From: Sphaerisporangium rubeum
GTDB lineage: Bacteria > Actinomycetota > Actinomycetes > Streptosporangiales > Streptosporangiaceae
NCBI RefSeq assembly: GCF_014207705.1
Contig: NZ_JACHIU010000001.1
Span: forward strand, 186,001-250,000
Reading direction: 5' to 3'
Length of the DNA: 64,000 nt
This document shows positions 27,037 to 36,500 of the stretch, piece after piece. The translations under genes were made by a program, and so were the position numbers. The notes beneath the pieces are model-generated. The model searched no databases, was not told the origin of the DNA, and was given only the letters and a program-made list of their open reading frames with translations. How positions within the stretch are numbered: the stretch's first letter is position 1; every line of letters begins with the position of its first letter.

Positions 27037-27474
27037 TCACAGGTTGTCGGCTAGGCGTTCGAGCAGGGGGATGGCGGCCAGCACGTTTCGGCGTTCGGCG
27101 TCGTCGAAGGTCGCCAGGGTGCGAATGAGCTCGGCCATGACGGCCTGTTCGCGGGTTTCGAGCAGCGTGCGGCCGGCTTCGGTCAAGGTGACGATCACGC
27201 GGCGGCGGTCGCCGGTGTCGGGGGTGCGGTCGACCAGCGCGCGGCGTTCCAGTGCGGTGAGCACGGGTGCGATGGCCTGCGCGGTGACGCGTTCTCCCGC
27301 GGCCAGGGTGCCGGGGGTCGTCGGGCCTTCGCGGTACAGGCGGGACAGGACGGCGAGTTCGGTGAACGTCGTGCCGCCGGCGCTCGCGGGGGTGGCGTAG
27401 AGCTGCCGCATGCGGCGCGCGACGCGGCCGACGGCGACGCGCAGGTCACGAGCGAGAAGGGTGGTGTCGTCCAC
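27037..27474 (-). CDS. MarR-family transcriptional regulator
   Basis: A 145-residue winged-helix regulator. GTG start at 27474; the frame reads upstream but the start fits the promoter. It shows LLARDLRVAVGRVARRMRQL, split as LLARDLRVAVGRV, then FTELAVLSRLYREGPTTPGTLA, VTAQAIAPVLTALERRALV and RTPDTGDRRRVIVTLTEAG, the recognition helix and beta-wing of the family. A perfect dyad sits right before its start. It likely regulates itself and the NTF2-like gene behind it. Confidence 0.88.
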   Translation of the reverse strand: MDDTTLLARDLRVAVGRVARRMRQLYATPASAGGTTFTELAVLSRLYREGPTTPGTLAAGERVTAQAIAPVLTALERRALVDRTPDTGDRRRVIVTLTEAGRTLLETREQAVMAELIRTLATFDDAERRNVLAAIPLLERLADNL

Positions 27475-27479
27475 AATGT

Positions 27480-27507
27480 TTAAGCTAGCTTGATTAAGAT
27501 AGCTTAA
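27480..27507. promoter_or_regulatory. MarR operator
   Basis: TTAAGCTA, a 12-bp spacer and TAGCTTAA form a perfect 8-bp dyad, with nested AGCTAGCT and CTT-GATT-AAG inside. It is AT-rich against the GC-rich surroundings and ends 5 bases before the MarR start codon. Confidence 0.8.
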
Positions 27508-27583
27508 GCAAGTGTTCTGTGGCCTGGACATCGGATTCTTTCCGGGACGTCGCCGCACCCCACCCGACCGGTGAAATCCCTGG

Positions 27584-28591
27584 TCACGACCGGCGGAGCA
27601 GCGACAGGACGGCGCGTTCCACATCGCCGTGGGTCGCCAGCCGGCCGTCGGAGGCCTGCGAGCCCAGTTCGGTGAGCGCGCGGTCGATCGTGCAGCCCTT
27701 CTCGTAGGCCTCGACGACACGGGGGTCCACATAGGAGGCCCTGGCCACCGCCGGGGTGTTGCCGAGGTAGTCGGCGACCTCGCGCATCACTCGCGCCACC
27801 GCCTTGGCGCGGGCCCGTGCGGACCGCGCGCGCACCGAGACGGCGAGGCCGACGGCGGCGAGCACGGTGGCGTGCCAGGTGCGGAAGTCCTTGGCCGTGG
27901 CCTCGAACTCCATCGTCTCCCGCAGGTACTCGTTGATGTCCTCGCTGCGCACGTCCACCCACCGGCCGTCGGCCTTGTAGCGCAGCAGCTCCCCGCGGTC
28001 GTCGTCATCTCCGCGCCGCAACGCGGTGACGACCTTGCACACCTCGGGATCGCTGATCCGCACCTCGCGCGGCTTGTTGCCTTTGGCGGGGTAGGAGCAC
28101 GTCACCCGGCCGGCCGAGCAGGTGACGTGCTCTCTGCGCAGCGTGGCCAGCCCGAACGAGTCGTAGGACTCCCCGCCGACGCGGAAGAACCCGCTGTCGA
28201 GCATGCGGGCCGCCGTCGCGAGCACCCGTTCCCTGGTCAGGCCGCGCTGCGTCAGATGGCCGGCCACCCGGTCGCGGAACTTCGGCAGCCGCTCCGCCAT
28301 CTCGGCCACCCGGTCGAACTTGATCTTGTCCTGCTCGGCCCGCCACACGTCGTGGTACCGGTACTGCCGCCGGCCCGCCGCGTCGGTCCCCACCGCCTGG
28401 ATGTGGCCGTCCGGCCACCGGCAGATCCACACCTCCGACCACGCGGGTGGTAGAACCAGCGCCTTGATCCTCGCCAGCGTGGCGCGGTCGCGCACCGGTC
28501 GTCCGTCGGCGTAGAAGTAGCGGAACCCGCGGCCTTTGCGCCGCCGGATGATTCCCGGTTCGGCGGGATCGCTTTGCCGAAGCTCGTCCAC
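27584..28591 (-). CDS. DNA topoisomerase IB (poxvirus/Deinococcus type)
   Basis: A 335-residue type IB topoisomerase. Opening RRRKGRGFRYFYADGRPV, IKALVLPPAWSEVWICRWPDGHIQAVG split as LVLPPAW and WPDGHIQA, then the catalytic region: RVGGESYDSFGLATL, SYPAKGNKPREV, a conserved FRTWHATV and near the end ARASYVDPRV with the probable catalytic Tyr near residue 287. It relaxes supercoils through a 3'-phosphotyrosine. It sits 49 bp after modC on the same strand. Confidence 0.9.
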   Translation of the reverse strand: MDELRQSDPAEPGIIRRRKGRGFRYFYADGRPVRDRATLARIKALVLPPAWSEVWICRWPDGHIQAVGTDAAGRRQYRYHDVWRAEQDKIKFDRVAEMAERLPKFRDRVAGHLTQRGLTRERVLATAARMLDSGFFRVGGESYDSFGLATLRREHVTCSAGRVTCSYPAKGNKPREVRISDPEVCKVVTALRRGDDDDRGELLRYKADGRWVDVRSEDINEYLRETMEFEATAKDFRTWHATVLAAVGLAVSVRARSARARAKAVARVMREVADYLGNTPAVARASYVDPRVVEAYEKGCTIDRALTELGSQASDGRLATHGDVERAVLSLLRRS

Positions 28592-28640
28592 TCGCCTCCC
28601 CTACCCGGGAAACAACCGATCATTTCGGTAAAGGCGCATT

Positions 28641-29681
28641 TCATGCCGGGTACGCGTGCGTCTCCGCCGCCTTCACCGCGGCCCAGATCGACTGTCCCGG
28701 CGCCAGGTCGAGGTCGGCGAGCGCGGCGGGTGTGATGTCGGCGAACGCGGTGACCGGGCCGCCGAGGTGCACACGCACGTTGTCGCCGTGCCGTTCGATG
28801 CCATCGATGCGGGCCTGCCACAGGTTGCGGGGACTGCCGTCCGGCCGCGTGCGGTACAGGGCCACCGCGGCGGGGGAGAAGGCGACGAACGCGGGCCCGC
28901 CGAGGTGCTCCGACGCGCTCAGCGTCAGCTCACCCACCGTGACGCTTCCGCCGTCCGCCGTCCCCCGGTACAGGTTGAGGCCGACCAGGCGTGCGACGTA
29001 GTCGGTACGGGGCCGGCGCGCGACCTCCTGCGGGGTGCCGCGCTGCACGACGGCGCCGTCCTCGATCACCACCAGGCGGTCCGCCAGCACCATGGCGTCC
29101 AGCGGGTCGTGCGTGACCAGCACCGTCGCGCCGTCGAACCCGGCGAGGCGCCGCCGCAGCCCGGCCCGGATCTCCAGCCTGGTGTGCGCGTCCAGCGCCG
29201 CGAGCGGCTCGTCCAGCAGCAGCAGCCGGGGCCGTACGGCGAGCGCGCGGGCCAGCGCCACCCGCTGCGCCTGCCCCCCGGACAACCGGCCCGGCCGCAC
29301 GGCGGCGTACCCGGCCAGCCCGACCCGGTCGAGCAGCTCCGCCGCGACCCGCCGGGCCTCGGCGCGGCCCGCTCCCTGGCAGCGCGGGCCGAAGGCGACG
29401 TTGTCCAAGGCGGACAGGTGCGGGAACAGCAGGTAGTCCTGGAAGACCATGCCGATCGGCCGCCGGTCGGCCGGCAGGGTGTGCAGCGCCTCGCCGCCGA
29501 GGCTGATCTCGCCGCCTGCGGACAGCGCGGTCAGCCCGGCCAGCGCGCGCAGCGCCGTGGTCTTGCCGGCGCCGTTCGGGCCGAGCAACGCGACGACCTC
29601 CCCGGCGGCGGCGTCCAGGGTGACGTCCAGCCGGAAGGCGGGCCGCTCGACGACCAGGCGCGCGGTCAGCAGCGGGCTCAC
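28641..29681 (-). CDS. modC: Molybdate ABC transporter ATP-binding protein
   Basis: A 346-residue ATPase. Walker [11 protein letters not shown]-loop VFQDYLLFPHL, signature RLSGGQAQRVALARAL and Walker B LLLLDEPLAALD are intact. The C-terminal about 100 residues include a TOBE-like oligoanion-binding region. GTG start overlaps the modB stop by 4 bp (GTGA); an ATG 15 bases upstream is the alternative. It energises molybdate uptake with ModB and ModA. Confidence 0.92.
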   Translation of the reverse strand: MSPLLTARLVVERPAFRLDVTLDAAAGEVVALLGPNGAGKTTALRALAGLTALSAGGEISLGGEALHTLPADRRPIGMVFQDYLLFPHLSALDNVAFGPRCQGAGRAEARRVAAELLDRVGLAGYAAVRPGRLSGGQAQRVALARALAVRPRLLLLDEPLAALDAHTRLEIRAGLRRRLAGFDGATVLVTHDPLDAMVLADRLVVIEDGAVVQRGTPQEVARRPRTDYVARLVGLNLYRGTADGGSVTVGELTLSASEHLGGPAFVAFSPAAVALYRTRPDGSPRNLWQARIDGIERHGDNVRVHLGGPVTAFADITPAALADLDLAPGQSIWAAVKAAETHAYPA

Positions 29682-30502
29682 GGGCCGCTCACCCACCGGT
29701 CACGCAGGCTGGCGAGCACGGCCACCGAGACCGCGAGCAGCACGAGGCTGAGCACGATCGCCGCCTCCGGTTCGGTCTCCAGCGCCAGGTACACCGCGAG
29801 CGGCATGGTGCGGGTCGTGCCGGGGAAGTTGCCGGCGAAGGTGATGGTCGCGCCGAACTCCCCAAGCGCACGGGCCCAGCACAGCACCGCACCGGCCACG
29901 ACGCCGGGAGCGATCAGCGGCAGGGTGACCCGCACGAAGGCCGTCCAGCGCGACGCGCCGAGCGTGGCGGCCGCCTCCTCGAACCGCTGGTCGGCCGCGC
30001 GCAGCGCACCCTCCACACTGATCACGAGGAACGGCATCGCGACGAACGCCTCGGCCACCACGACCCCCGCCGTCGTGAACGGCAGCGTCACGCCGAACGC
30101 CGACTCGAGCCACTGCCCCGCGAGCCCTCGCCGGCCGAGCACCAGCAGCAGCGCCACACCGCCGACCACCGGAGGCAGCACGAGCGGCACGGTGACGAGG
30201 GCCCGCACCACCCGCCGTCCGGGGAACTCCATCCGCGCGAGCAGCCACGCCAGCGGCACCCCGAGCAGCAGGCACACAGCCGTCGCGATGGTCGCCGTCA
30301 CCAGCGACAGCCGCAACGCCTCAAGCACCTGCGGCTCGGCGAGACGCCGCGGCAACGTGGACCACGGCGCACGCACCAGCAACCCCGCGAGCGGCAGCAC
30401 GAGGAACGCCAGCCCGAGCACCGCCGGCACCACCAGGCCCCACGGCGGACGGCCGGTGGCCGCGCCGGGCCCGGTGTGCCGAGCGGGTGGCGCCGAGGTC
30501 AT
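29678..30502 (-). CDS. modB: Molybdate ABC transporter permease
   Basis: A 274-residue permease with about five to six hydrophobic segments, starting LVVPAVLGLAFLVLPLAGLLV. The EAA coupling loop reads EEAAATLGASRWTAFVRVTLP. A downstream FGATITFAGNFPGTTRTMPLAVY block, here split as EFGATITFAGN and PGTTRTMPLAVY, is typical of ModB. Coding regions of modA and modB touch by one base. Confidence 0.92.
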   Translation of the reverse strand: MTSAPPARHTGPGAATGRPPWGLVVPAVLGLAFLVLPLAGLLVRAPWSTLPRRLAEPQVLEALRLSLVTATIATAVCLLLGVPLAWLLARMEFPGRRVVRALVTVPLVLPPVVGGVALLLVLGRRGLAGQWLESAFGVTLPFTTAGVVVAEAFVAMPFLVISVEGALRAADQRFEEAAATLGASRWTAFVRVTLPLIAPGVVAGAVLCWARALGEFGATITFAGNFPGTTRTMPLAVYLALETEPEAAIVLSLVLLAVSVAVLASLRDRWVSGP

Positions 30503-31296
30503 CAGGCCGTGTCGAACCCTGCCTTGGCGAGCACGTCCTTGCCCTGCCGCGACACCACAAGGTCGACGAACCGTCGGGCCAGGTCACCCGCCGGGGCCTT
30601 GCTCAGCGTCGCGATGGGATAGTCGTTGATCGCCTTGTCGGCCTCGGGGAACTCGATACCCTTCACCTTGCCTCCCGAGGCGATCACATCGGTCCGGTAG
30701 ACCAGCGCCGCGTCCACCTCGCCGAGCTCGACCTTGGTGAGCGTGGCCTTGACGTCCTGTTCCAGCGTGACCGGCGTGACCGTGAGGCCCGCCGCCGCCA
30801 GCGCCTTGACCGCCGCGGCCCCGCACGGCACCTGCTCGGCGCACAACGCGACCTTGACCTTGGGGTCGGCGAGATCCCGCAGGTCGTCCACCTTGGCCGG
30901 GTTGCCGGCCGGCACGGCGATCTGGAGCTTGTTGCGCACGAACGTCACCGGTGTGCCGGCGAGCCCCGCGTCGGTGACGGTCTTCATGGTGGCCGGGCTG
31001 GCGGCGGCGAACACGTCGGCCGGCGCGCCTTGTGTGATCTGCTGCGCCAGCGTGGCGCTCGACCCGAAGTTGAACTTCACCGTGGTCCCTGCATCAGCCG
31101 CCTCGAAGATCTTGCCGAGCTCGGTGAACGTGCCGGTGAGCGACGCCGCGGCGAAGACGGTCACCTCCGTGGCGGCGGCCCCGGAGGAGGCAGGCGCGGA
31201 TCCCTGATGCGCCGCCGGCTGCGGCGATCCGCACCCGGCGATCCCCAGCACGAGCACCAGGCCGGCGGCCCACCGCGGAAGTCGTCCGAACAGCAT
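30502..31296 (-). CDS. modA: Molybdate-binding lipoprotein
   Basis: A 264-residue extracytoplasmic binding protein. Signal peptide with lipobox LGIAGC (lipidated Cys near residue 21). The mature part has EVTVFAAASLTGTFTELGKI and FGSSATLAQQITQGAPADVF, the classic ModA motifs, and a VPAGNPAKVDDL segment. It captures molybdate outside the membrane. Confidence 0.92.
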   Translation of the reverse strand: MLFGRLPRWAAGLVLVLGIAGCGSPQPAAHQGSAPASSGAAATEVTVFAAASLTGTFTELGKIFEAADAGTTVKFNFGSSATLAQQITQGAPADVFAAASPATMKTVTDAGLAGTPVTFVRNKLQIAVPAGNPAKVDDLRDLADPKVKVALCAEQVPCGAAAVKALAAAGLTVTPVTLEQDVKATLTKVELGEVDAALVYRTDVIASGGKVKGIEFPEADKAINDYPIATLSKAPAGDLARRFVDLVVSRQGKDVLAKAGFDTA

Positions 31297-31308
31297 GAGG
31301 ACTCCTGT

Positions 31309-31716
31309 CTATCCGGCCGTACGCGCCGGCTCGGGGATCTCGACGACGACGTTCGTGGACTTGATCACGGCCACCGCGACCACTCCAGGCTCCAGCCCCA
31401 GCTCGTCCGCCGCCTGCCGGCTCATCAGCGACACCACACGGAACGGCCCCGCGGCGATCTCGACCTGCGCCATCACCGCGTCCCTGACCACCTCGGTCAC
31501 GATCCCCCTGAACCGGTTGCGCGCCGAAGACTGCCCCGCCCCCTCGTCCTCAGCGACCCTCCGCCGCGCGAACGCCGCCAGATCGGCCCCACTCACCAGC
31601 CGATGCCCGTTCCTGTCCCGCTCCGCCGCCAGCCGCCCCGCATCCACCCACCGCCGCACGGTGTCGGCACTGACCCCGAGCAAAGCGGCGGCCTCACTGA
31701 TCTGGAACATCGTCAC
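31309..31716 (-). CDS. HTH-TOBE molybdate-responsive regulator
   Basis: A 135-residue protein with a MerR/excisionase-like helix-turn-helix (MFQISEAAALLGVSADTVRRW, split as ISEAAALLG and VSADTVRRW) and a C-terminal TOBE/molbindin domain (RNRFRGIVTEVV, AQVEIAAGPFRVVSLMSR and AVAVIKSTNVVVEI). This combination is the small ModE-like regulator seen next to mod genes. It is 12 bp before modA, so it heads the operon and probably senses intracellular molybdate. Confidence 0.88.
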   Translation of the reverse strand: MTMFQISEAAALLGVSADTVRRWVDAGRLAAERDRNGHRLVSGADLAAFARRRVAEDEGAGQSSARNRFRGIVTEVVRDAVMAQVEIAAGPFRVVSLMSRQAADELGLEPGVVAVAVIKSTNVVVEIPEPARTAG

Positions 31717-31811
31717 AAGAGATCAGCATACATTCGCATATGCAAGGCTAGATAGCCCTTTAAGTCAGCATCAGCGATACCTGTTCCTGGTTCTTCATCG
31801 TATCGGCAAGG

Positions 31812-33488
31812 TCATGTCGGGTCGGTGATGGGTGGGCCCGAACGCCAGTTTCCGTACGACGTGACGAAGCTCGACTCGTAGAACCCGGCGCCTCCCACCG
31901 GAACCTTCCACGTCAGCTCGAACCTGGTAGGCAGCTCCGACCCGTCGATAGTGATGGAGTAGGACAGGTACGTCGCGTCGAGGTTCGCGTTCCACGGCCC
32001 GAACAGCTGATGCAGGCCGACGCCGGCGGAACTGGTGGAGATGCTCGCCGAGTACGTGCGGCCTTTCCGCCGCACGCCGCGGCTCGCCGCGATGAGCTCC
32101 AGGATCGTGAGCACGGACGCGGTGGCCGCCACCATGGAAGCGGCCTCCGCGTACGCCGGACGCTCACCTCCGCCGGGCTCGGCGTAGAGATCGAACGCCT
32201 TCTTGCCGTGGTTCATCGCGTAGCCCGTGAGGCCGAGCACCACCACCCGTTCCCCTGACCCGCGCACACGTATGTCGAAACCGGGTCCGTCCGGCCCGGC
32301 GGGGCCGTACGCCAGGCGTCCGGACGCGCGAGCGAAGGCGCTGCTCTCGGCGAAGCCACCCATGAACGAGAAGTCCGCCACCGGCCGGGCCGTCACCGCG
32401 GTGTCCATCGCGGCCGCCAGCTCGATCGCGTTCGCCGGCGGCGGCGCCACCCGGGACGGTGAAGGTGACGGCGTCGCGCTCGCCTGGCTCCGGCCGGCCG
32501 GCGATGTCACCGGAGGCTTCGGCTCCTCTCGCCTGGCGGTGGCGTACGCCAGCACCGCCCCGCCACCCGCGACCACGACACCTCCAGCGACAGAGGCGAG
32601 CAGCGTTCGCCGCGAGACCGGCTTCCCCGGTGCCGTGACGCCATCTGGTCCGCCGGCCGGCACGGGGACGGCGACCTCCGCCGTCGTGTCCCCTTTGTCG
32701 TCGAGCAGCCGCAGCAGTACGTCCTTGGCCGTGGGCCGCAGCGCCGGGTCCTTCGCCAGGCACGGCGCAACGACGTTCCGCAGCGGAGCGGGCAGCGCGC
32801 CGAGATCGGGCTCGTCGTGCAGGATCCGGTAGGCGATGGCTGCCAGCGTGTCCCCGCCGAACGGCGGCGCTCCTGTCGCCGCGTAGGCGATCGTCGACCC
32901 CCAAGCGAAAACGTCCGCCTTTGGCCCGATGCGTTCTCCTTTGAAGTGTTCCGGCGCCATGTAGGCCGGCGAACCCGCCGCACCTCCGGTCGTGACCGAC
33001 GCACCCGTCAACCGCGCGATCCCGAAGTCGATGACCCGCGGCCCGTCCGCTCCGATCAGCACGTTCCCCGGCTTGAAGTCCCGGTGCACCACTCCGGCCC
33101 GGTGGATGGCCGCGAGCGCCGTGATCGTCGTGATGGCCAGCCGGTGCAGTCCCGCGCCGTGCCGCGGCCCGTCGTTCTCGATCACATGCTGCAGGGTCGG
33201 CCCTTCGACGTACTCACTGGCGATGTACGGCGGCCGGGCCTCCAGCCCGATCTCCAGGATCCGCACTGTGCAGAACTCGGCGACCTGCCGCGCCGCCGTG
33301 AGCTCCCTGACGATCCCCGACTCCTGGCCCACCCGGACCGACGAGTGGAACACCTTGACCGCCGCTTGTTCTCCGCCATCCGCCACGCCGAGGTAGACGA
33401 CTCCCTGGCCACCCTCTCCCAGCCGTGCCACGATCTGGAACCGTCCGACCCGGCGCGGATCCTCCACCCGCAGCGCCTCGCGACCCAC
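31812..33488 (-). CDS. Membrane Ser/Thr protein kinase with extracytoplasmic domain
   Basis: A 558-residue PknB-type kinase. Gly-rich loop LGEGGQGVVYLG, Lys in AAVKVF, catalytic loop HRDFKPGNVL near residue 133 and IDFGIAR show a full kinase domain (about 15-265). One transmembrane segment LASVAGGVVVAGGGAVLAY spans about 293-316. The outer part starts with a Pro/Ser-rich linker and continues as an about 190-residue beta-rich domain that looks LppX/LolA-like. No PASTA repeats are present. It probably passes an envelope signal to cytosolic targets. It has no obvious operon partner. Confidence 0.9.
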   Translation of the reverse strand: MGREALRVEDPRRVGRFQIVARLGEGGQGVVYLGVADGGEQAAVKVFHSSVRVGQESGIVRELTAARQVAEFCTVRILEIGLEARPPYIASEYVEGPTLQHVIENDGPRHGAGLHRLAITTITALAAIHRAGVVHRDFKPGNVLIGADGPRVIDFGIARLTGASVTTGGAAGSPAYMAPEHFKGERIGPKADVFAWGSTIAYAATGAPPFGGDTLAAIAYRILHDEPDLGALPAPLRNVVAPCLAKDPALRPTAKDVLLRLLDDKGDTTAEVAVPVPAGGPDGVTAPGKPVSRRTLLASVAGGVVVAGGGAVLAYATARREEPKPPVTSPAGRSQASATPSPSPSRVAPPPANAIELAAAMDTAVTARPVADFSFMGGFAESSAFARASGRLAYGPAGPDGPGFDIRVRGSGERVVVLGLTGYAMNHGKKAFDLYAEPGGGERPAYAEAASMVAATASVLTILELIAASRGVRRKGRTYSASISTSSAGVGLHQLFGPWNANLDATYLSYSITIDGSELPTRFELTWKVPVGGAGFYESSFVTSYGNWRSGPPITDPT

Positions 33489-33585
33489 AGGCGTTCCACC
33501 ATCCCCGGCCGAAGACCACTCTCAGAAGGACACCAGTCTGGAGCAGAACTTCTCACATAGCGGTGTGTTCCACCGCAGAAAGTGC

Positions 33586-36500
33586 TCAGTAGACGTCGCG
33601 CGCGTAGCGGCGGTCGGCGGTGAGTTTCCTGAGGTAGGCGTCGGCGGCTTCCGGGGTGAGGCCGCCGTGGAGGTGGGCTATCTCGCGGAGGGTGCGGTCG
33701 ACGTCCTTGGCCATGCGGGTGGCGTCGCCGCAGACGTAGAGGTAGGCGCCGTCCTGGAGCCAGGACCACAGGCGTGCGCCTTGTTCGCGCATGCGGTCCT
33801 GGACGTAGACCTTGGCGCGCTGGTCGCGGGAGAAGGCCAGGTCGAGGCGGGTGAGGACGCCGTCTTCCTGGAGGGACTCCAGTTCCTCGCGGTAGTAGAA
33901 GTCGGTGGTGCGGCGTTGTTCGCCGAAGAAGAGCCAGTTGCGGCCTTGGTGGCCGAGTGCGCGGCGGTGGTCGAGGAAGCCGAGGAAGGGGGCCACGCCG
34001 GTGCCGGGGCCGATCATGATCATGGGGGTGGCGGGGTCGGCGGGGGGACGGAAATGGGGGGAGCGGCGGACGAAGACCGGCATCGCGGTACCCAGAGGCA
34101 CGTCGGCGAGGTGACCCGAGCAGACGCCGCTGCGGCGGCGGCCGTGCTGGTTGTCGAAGCGCACCACCGACACGGTCAGGCTGATCTCGCCGGGGCTGGT
34201 CAGGGGGCTGGACGAGATGGAGTACCTGCGGGGTTGGAGCCGTTTGAGTGTGGCGGCCCATTCCTGCGCGGAGGCGTCCACGGGGAACTCGGCGAGGACG
34301 TCGACGGCCTGTCTGCTCCAGGTCCACTGGGCCAGCTCGTTGCGGTTGTCGGGACGCAGCAGCTTCCTGAGCAGGCGGTCGTCGCGTGCGCGGTCGGCGA
34401 CGAAACGCAGCAGGTCCGGGGAGATCCTGGTGATGTCGTGGTGGCGCAGCGCCTCGCTCAGGGGGAGGTCCTCGCCTGAGACGGTGACGACGGCGGCCGG
34501 GTCGAGGCCGGTGACGGTCAGCCATTCGGCGACCAGCTCCGGCGGGTTCACCGGCCACACGCCGAGCGCGTCACCGGTCTCGTACGGCAGGGGCTCCTCA
34601 CCGGTGTGGAAGGTGAACCGCCGTACCTCCTTGGTGGCGCCTGGCAGGCTGAGCAGGCGGTTGCCGGTCAGCAGCGCGGTGCCGGTGACGTCCAGGGGCT
34701 GCCGTTCGGTGACCGGAGGGCTCGAAGGCGCGCGGGACGGCGCGGGTACGGGGAAAGAGACGGGTTCGGCGGGGACGGGTTCGGTGCGTACGTGTTCGGT
34801 GGGGGCTGTGGTGGTCAGGGCCTGGATGACCTGGTCGAGCCACTGGTGCGCGGGTTGTTCGTCGCCGGGTTCGACGTCCACGCGGGGGGTGAGCCGTACG
34901 GCGCCGAGGTCCTCCAGGCGCTTGTCGAGGCGGCGGCCGTGACCGCAGAAGTCGGCGTAGCTGGTGTCGCCGAAGGCGAGGACGGAGAACCGCACCTGCT
35001 CCAGGCGGGGAGCTCCGGGGTCGGCGAGCCGGTCCCAGAAGTCGGCGCCGTTGTCGGGTGCGTCGCCGTCGCCGAAGGTGCTGGTGATGACCAGCAGGTC
35101 CGCGCCGCCCGGCAGGCTGGCCGGGGTGCAGTCGGCCATGCTCAGCAGCACCGGCGCGCGCTCGGCGTCGGCGAGCGCCTGCGCGGCCGTCACGGCGAAG
35201 TTCTCCGCGTTGCCGGTCTGCGAGGCCCACAGCACGATCAGCCGGCGTTCCTCGCTCGGCGCGGGCCGGGGGAGGGTGGCCGTCCCCGTCGCGCGGGAGA
35301 ACATGCCGGCGAGCGCGCCGTCCACCCACAGAGCGTGGCCGGGGTCGAACGGCGCGCCGTGCGGCAGCACCGGCACGCCGGTCGTGTCGGCCGCGCCGAG
35401 CCCGGCGAGGAAACCGGACAGGTAGCCGCGTTCCCGCTCGTCGAACGGCGGCGGCGCGGTGTCGATACCGAGCAGGCGTGCGAGCGCCGCGACGTCCGGT
35501 GCGGCGGCACCCGGCCAGCCGTCCGCCGGGTCGGCGGCGGGGATCGTGGGCCGGGTGCCGGTGGCCGGGGTGGCGGCGGGGATCGTGGGCCGGGTGCCGG
35601 TGGCCGGGGTGGCGACCTTGGTGAGTGCGACGGCGCAGGCCTTCAGTTCCGGCTGGAAGGAGAGGGGGTCCACGGCGTCGTTGGTGACGGCGTTGACGCT
35701 GAGGTACTCGCCGAACAGGTCGTTCCAGTGGAACGGTGCGAAGCAGTCGCCGGGCCGGACCCGGTCGGTGACCACGGCCGGCAGGACGGCGCGGCCGCGG
35801 CGTGAGGAGAGCTGCACCTGGTCGCCGTCGGTGATCCCGAGGGACGCCGCGTCGCCGGGGTGGATCTCCACGAACGGGCCGGGGTTCAGCTTGTTGAGCT
35901 TGGCGACCTTGCCGGTCTTGGTGAGGGTGTGCCACTGGTGCTGGAGCCTGCCGGTGTTCAGCACGAAAGGGTAGTCGTCGTCCGGCAGCTCGGCGGCAGG
36001 CATGTGGGGACGCGGGAAGAACGCCGCGCGGCCGCTCGCGGTGGGGAAGACCAGGCGGGGACGGCTGCCGTCCTCACGTACCGCGAGGTGCTGGCTCGTG
36101 CCGTCGTTGAGGTAGCGGATGGGGTTACGGCCGTCGCCGCCGGCGGTGGCGCTCGGCCACTGCACGGGGGTGGCGCGCAGCCGGTCGTAGGTCACGCCGC
36201 GCAGGTCGTACCCGGTCTTCGGGTTCCAGGCCTCTTTGATCTCCTCGAAGACCTCCTCGGCGCTGCCGTAGGTGAACGCGTCGGCGTACCCCATGGCGCA
36301 GGCGACGCGCGCGATGATCTCCCAGTCCGGCAGCGCCTCACCCGGCGGGTCCGCCGCCGCGTTCAGCAGGGTGAGACTCCGCTCGGAGTTGATCATCACG
36401 CCTTCGCCTTCGGCCCACAGCGCCGCCGGCAGCACCAGGTCGGCGTAGGAGTTGGTCTCGGTGTCGGCGAAGGCGTCCTGGGTGACGACGAACTCGGCGG

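Noticed and set aside
35534-35611. CRISPR-like repeat
   Set aside because: Just two adjacent copies with no spacer, inside a coding linker.
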